Assembly: GCF_040581485.1 (NCBI RefSeq)
Contig: NC_090131.1
Span: 7,626,001-7,690,000 of the forward strand
Source of the DNA: Linepithema humile
Lineage: Eukaryota; Arthropoda; Insecta; Hymenoptera; Formicidae
Length of the DNA stretch: 64,000 nt
Direction: 5' to 3'
In this document: one piece after another, positions 58,501 to 64,000 of the stretch
Position numbering within the stretch: the stretch's first letter is position 1
Layout of the letters: every line of letters begins with the position of its first letter
Position numbers and translations under genes: made by a program
The notes under the pieces: generated by a model
The model's database searches: none
The model's input: only the letters and a program-made list of their open reading frames with translations
What the model was told of the DNA's origin: nothing

Positions 58501-61500
58501 AGCCGAAAATATCACGCGAAATTACAGCGATTCCGTGATGATTCTCGTTGCCCTTCGCTTTGAAATCGCTTGAACAACGTGTCTCTACAGTTCAACTGAT
58601 TTCTCCCGGGACATCCTGCGGATAACCAGTTCACCTGGCGGATCCTCAACGGGCGACAGTGCATGATGCAATTGTGACGCCGCGTGTGACTGACAGACTG
58701 GCGCGAGGATCTAGTCCGGTAAATCAGTCGATACCGCATGTTGGAAAGTGTACAGCACTCTCGCAAGTATGCGTGTCACGCTTAATGGACATTAACGTAT
58801 CCGTACTGCCGTTCGAGAGCGTTCACTCTGCTCTAAAAATATTAACACGTTGCGTACATCTAGTTTGCTCCTAGAGCCGGCATACTTTCCGGTTATTTTT
58901 TTCTTTCCTTAGAAATCAGTGGAATAATTTTTCTCCTACGTGCTTTTGTATATTTCGGAGAAATTAATAAAAATAACATTTCGAAAAATATAATCTAAGA
59001 GTAAAGTGCACGAAAAAAGTTTACAATTTTTCCATCAAACTCGCTGGACTCCGTTTTGAAAATTTAAGTACACTCTTGACCGTGAAAAATTCCGTTCGAT
59101 ATCTCTCGCCGTATCGATGACGATGGTTGTTTTGATAGCGCGATTATTTCGTAATGATCGTTTATTATTACCGGCGACAGGAGGATATCGGGTTCCATCA
59201 TCGGCTTTCTCGCGTGAATTAACGCATGTCAATTTTACGGTGAGATATGAATGAACGTGTTTCGCGGGTATCGCCGATCTCGAAGCTGCGCCAGCCACTT
59301 ATCTAGCCCCTTTATCTCGCCCGAGATTAGCGGCGAGCGACCGTGACGTGTTGTTTGTACTGTCAGTACGTTTCGTACTCCACAATGGCCGATCATTATC
59401 TCGCGCGCAGTTACTCACAGGAAGCGCTTCGGTAAGAAGCAACCGAAAAGAAATCCCATATCATACAGCGAGCCTGAAAGGACGATCATACGAGAATCTA
59501 CTTCTTCCAAAGCCAGCTTTCGATAACGAAATCGATAAAAATGCTTCACGTTTGATTAGCTTTCCGCCGTGCGTCATTAAATAAATCGCAAACAATTCGT
59601 ATCAGTTTGCTTGATTCAATAAGAAAATATGTGTCTATGTGTCAATGTCCATTATTTTATATGTCGCTGTCTGATAATCGTAAAATAAATTCTCATATGT
59701 TTTATTATATTATCAAAACTAGCCATTAAATTTCAATTATCTTAATTAAATAATTTTCCGCGGACACGTTGATTCTACGCTATTGTTAATGTAATTACGG
59801 TTGCAAATCATTTAGAATGGAATTATTTTGTGAAAGAAATAACTTTTGCACGCAAATCAATTTGTGATAAAGAAGACGATATTTAGCAGTAAAACGATGG
59901 CATGTTGATATCGCTCAGTCGAAGTGAAAGTTTAATTCGCGAGATCGTATTGCTCTTAATTCTGCATTCGCGTATCGCGCCGATGATGAATTTAAGAAAC
60001 ATCGGTATCGTAATAAAGGACTCGCGCGTACACCTGCGTGGTCAATTATCGGACGCTCGCAACGCGCAGCGATTCACGGCAGCTGAAGACCGTTGAAGGC
60101 CGACGAGGAGGACGAAGCACCTCGAGGCTCTCTCCGCAAACGATTTAAGCGTTTTAAGCGATTAGTCCGCCCCTCGCAGACACAGTGATTTCCACCCTCT
60201 GCGCAATGCGCCCGGCGCAAAGCAGATACGTTCGCGGAAATTATTAGCCGAACGCTGTTCTTAAACTTGCGTGACTCCAGAAAATGATGACCAATTTGCT
60301 GTTATTTACATAAGCATTGACAGAGTGATGAATAATGCATGCAATTGAACGAATGAACGATTCAATAATATTTAATTGAATGTTAAAATAAAAAATTTAC
60401 TTCCAAAATAAGATTCTTGCAATTAATCATCATCATCGTAACTATTTTATGTGTGTAGTATGCGTCGAGGGCTCTAAACGAAATTTTCTATTGTGTTTAA
60501 ATACAAGTATGCTTTTCTATTCTGAAAAGTACAGAACAACGCGCGGTCTTCGGCACAATGCATCGTCGCTGGAGAATTTCGACCGCGACATCGAGTTACA
60601 ATCGAGTAACGATCAAGCGCATAATGCACTCGGGGCTTATTTCGGACCGCGTTTCGATTACTCGTCGAATTCTCGCGTACAAGCCGTGTAGAAGCAGCGG
60701 CAGCTGAGGCACCGAAAAACACGCGCGCTCGAGAGCACGCAGGTGCAAGACGAAAGGAATAGTCGAATTGTAACAAAAAAAAAAAAGAGAGAGAAAGAAG
60801 GTAAGAACGTGCGGCTGGACTCAGCCGTGCAAACAACACGAAGACTGGAATGCCGCGTGTTTCATTCGCTCGCGAGACCATTCAATGCGCTCGCAAGTTT
60901 GCCCCTTTAACGAAAACGGCGTCGTGAATTTAGAACGATCGCGTGTGATGTTTCGACAGGAATGGACGACCGGCCACGGTTCACCGAGAGGGCCATTGAT
61001 GCGTCCGACGATTATTCGATTCTCGGTTTGTTAGCCATCGTGTCGAACAGCTTTTACGAGGCAGCCGGCTACGGTCGAATACATCTGCTTAATTTTCTCA
61101 ACGTTATGGCCGCTTAAACTTTATGTCACGGTCCGTTCGATTTTCATCAGTCGCAAAATATTCGGAAATAGAAAGGTACTTCGTCGTATCGCGGAAAGTC
61201 ACAAAGAAAATGCATCACTTGCGCGCTTGTACGAATATTTGTAACCACGTGAATTTTAATATAGGATAAATCTATAATTTATAGTGTAAACTAAATTTCT
61301 GAATTAGTAAAAAAATGATTTACGAAGAGTGTAATTAGCTTTTGTGGATTTCTTCGCAGCAAGGCAACATTTGGATCGATACCAAAATACTGAAGATAAT
61401 TAAATTGTAGTGTTTCACGCTGCAGATGGCTATTTTGTACAATAGCGAGCGAGGATCCAACGCGCGCTTGCAAATTGACACTTCTGACTACTCACGTGAG

Positions 61501-64000
61501 TCACTTGGAGAATGCGTGACCCGCACAGTAGGCAACGCACTGAAATAGAAAGGCCAATGGAGAACACAGCGTGACATAGAAAGCCGGAGCGAAACGCGCG
61601 TTATAGGAAACAAGACAATCGGTCTGCGATCGTACGACTTCGTGGCTTAGGAGACGCTTTGTGATTCGGGGATTAGCATTGTTGCCACGTCGGCACGTTG
61701 CATTTTCGAGCCCTACTCAATTCATAGGTTTTTATGCTGCGCGAAAGTTACCACAAAGCCATTATTTAAATTATTGAAATTATGAACATTGATATTCCTA
61801 TTTCAAATTTTTCCAAGGCAATGCTATGGCGAAGTTTTAAGCACGAAATCCTGTGGTTGCTCGACTTTAGCAATGTAAAACAAACGCGATTTTCATATCC
61901 AATGTACTATGAAATTCTGTTCCGAATGCATGAAGCGCTTCGGCGAGAGCAACTTGGTAACAATGCGACGAGCTCGCTCGACTCGATTAGTCGAAGAAAG
62001 AACGATCGATCGCGATTTACGACGAGTTGCTGATGTGACGACGTTTATATTCAAATTATCGCCGTCGCGCGAAACACTATTCAGGTCATCGCGTCGACCT
62101 CGCCAGCGGTGACGGGGGAAAAGTGGTTTTCCAAGTTCTGCGAACAACGCCCATCGTGCTAGCGGCACTTACAAACGCGACCGCTAGTCGGATGGGATCG
62201 TTTTGCAACTGCTTTGTGGAACGAGGACGCGCCTAGGTAACTATGGGCACAGCTTGCGAGATGGAAACAAACGGTTCGCGAGGAAATGTGGGAAATATGC
62301 ACTCGTGTCAAAATGACGTTCGGTTATTTTTATCCTCGCCCGTCGTCGCGAATTTAACATCCAAGGACTCTGTTATATGTGAAAAGACCGCTTTTAATAT
62401 GCGTCCAAATATGGCTCGGTTCTCAATTTTCGACATTTTTTTCTTCAAAAATGTACATCATCCGCACACCAATGATCACTCGTGTAATTTTTTTGGATCC
62501 CAATGAATGCTTGAATTGAGACACACCTTGTATGGCTTTTTTTAAATATTCTCGACGAGAGAGAGAAGATAAAAAAAATGTTCGAAGCACGGATCGTATT
62601 TAAACCGAGTGTCTTATGCATAAAAATTAAGGATGTGAGAAAAAAAAAGTAATTTTTTTATCACGGTTTCTTCCCGAGCAGATTTTTCTGAACGCGGTAC
62701 TGATTCAGATAAGAATAACAAGGAAAGGATGCGCCTCCGTTCTCGCAGTTGGGTTAGGCTCGTATGCCCCGAGTCATTCTCCGGACTAACGGCATCTCGC
62801 GTCCCCTCCCGCCCCCGCCCTCGCCGCGCCCGTAATCCCCGTCCTCTCCGCGCGCGATGATCCGACGATCTGCGGGACTCGGTTGTCGAATACTCTTTCG
62901 ACGGCGCGATGGCTGCGATGCGCGCGAAGATGCGTACGCAAATGGACCGCCGGCCGATCGACGCGATCGCTCCTAACGATTTTACGACGATTATTAGATT
63001 CATTGCGAAATATTCCAACGCTACACTCGCTCTAATTGGATTTAATTAAAGTAGATATGTAGCTTAATTGGCAGTTCAAGCTGTTTCATTTTCCACTTAT
63101 GTTAGCGGCATAAATGCAACCGGCACTTTTGCTGTTATTTAATATTGGAATAGAGAAACGCAATATTCTGATGTGTACGTTAATTTTTTAGATTTATTTG
63201 TGAATTCGCGCCAATAATAATTCGAGACACGAAGGGATAATTCGAGTATTTCGTGGAGTCCGCATTCATAAGAATATTTCGCGACATGCAATTTTTATAA
63301 CTGGTATAAAGCGACGTAACTATATAATTATATATATAAAAAAAGCACGCTTCTCAAAGTATTTCAGGAATTCAACTGTCGAATGTAAATGCACTCGATT
63401 GTGCACACGCGTTTCCGGTATTCGGATAGAGCGTATTGCAGCATGCGTGAATGCATTCACATCCACACGCATAACTCCGTCCCGTGGCGAGCGTCCAATG
63501 CACCCAGAGAACCAAACACATGACGTTATCGGTAATGAGAATCAAAGTGGCCGCCGATCTTTCACGTCGGGTTCCGAGCTACCTAGTGAATGATAGACGC
63601 AAAAAGAGAGGAAAAACAGTACTGAATAGATAAATGCGCGCTGCCGCTAGACGCGCGCGGCGAGGCGACGAGGCGTTAAAATGATGAGAAAGCAGTAACC
63701 GATCGACAATGAGTCGCACGACGCATATGAATGATCCAGTTACTCAGCCATCTTGAATATCAGCTGCTATCTATAGTCCGTGTTCATCCCAAGACGAAAA
63801 CCTCGCCGCGCGCCTCTCGAAGGCGCGAGTCGAATGTATGAAAAATAGATGAGCCGCCCCGCATTCTTTCCATCTTTATTGACGTCGATTGAAAATTAAT
63901 TTGTCGATTTCGGATTTTGTTGAAACAATCCGGTCCAGCGCGTCGTCCGATTCATGCGTTAAGAGTTCCGCGCATGAATGAGAAGAAAATCGTGCAAACG
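55524..64000. other. 8.5 kb without a recognisable gene, to the window edge
   Basis: No coding similarity was recognised on either strand. The longest frame, 201 codons on the minus strand (57591-58196), is GC-rich and Arg-rich with no domain-like pattern. AT-rich and CpG-rich patches alternate. A cluster of (T)TATATA lies near 63,318-63,343. The sequence gacacaccttgtat near 62,520 resembles ends of some DNA transposons but has no partner within view. Confidence 0.45.

Overview
The window looks like the nuclear genome of an insect, most likely a hymenopteran and plausibly an ant. The genes have short, consensus-spliced introns. The encoded proteins are animal proteins (APC/C subunit 11, menin, a SIPA1-like RapGAP). 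CpG is conspicuously not depleted, and (GA)n/(CT)n microsatellites are frequent. The ant assignment is inference; the insect assignment is firm.

Layout. (1) Positions 1-231, minus strand: the proline-rich start of an unidentified protein that runs off the left edge. (2) 6734-7839, minus: a complete three-exon gene for the RING-H2 subunit APC11, 84 residues, all zinc ligands present. (3) 9224-11446, plus: a complete four-exon menin gene, 606 residues. APC11 and menin are head to head, with 1,384 bp between start codons and a small hairpin transposon remnant in between. (4) 18309-26735, minus: thirteen consecutive exons (1,560 residues, every junction in phase) of a SIPA1L/SPAR-type Rap GTPase-activating protein, carrying a RapGAP domain, a PDZ domain, an insect-specific Tyr/His/Lys-rich region and a C-terminal coiled coil. 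It is convergent with menin. Its first exon or exons were not found. (5) 26736-64000: about 37 kb with no convincing gene. This may be the first intron of the SIPA1L gene, intergenic DNA, or both.

The most unusual structures lie in the gene-poor part. At 31655-32812 is a composite fold-back structure: a 44-bp perfect palindrome, a 22-bp-period tandem array enclosed by 21-bp inverted arms, then two near-perfect hairpins with 104-bp and 73-bp arms, then an array of short TCTGAA/TTCAGA motifs. At 53217-55523 is an 18-copy satellite of 127/130-bp units with a four-unit higher-order repeat of about 514 bp. Three smaller inverted-repeat elements resembling MITEs sit at 8146-8244, 12824-13262 and 22730-23133.

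No operon or metabolic pathway is present. APC11 is cell-cycle ubiquitin ligation, menin is chromatin and transcription scaffolding, and the RapGAP is Rap signalling at the cortex or synapse; I see no functional link between them beyond proximity. Splice sites were read by eye from GT/AG signals, reading frame and family knowledge; no alignment or transcript data were used.
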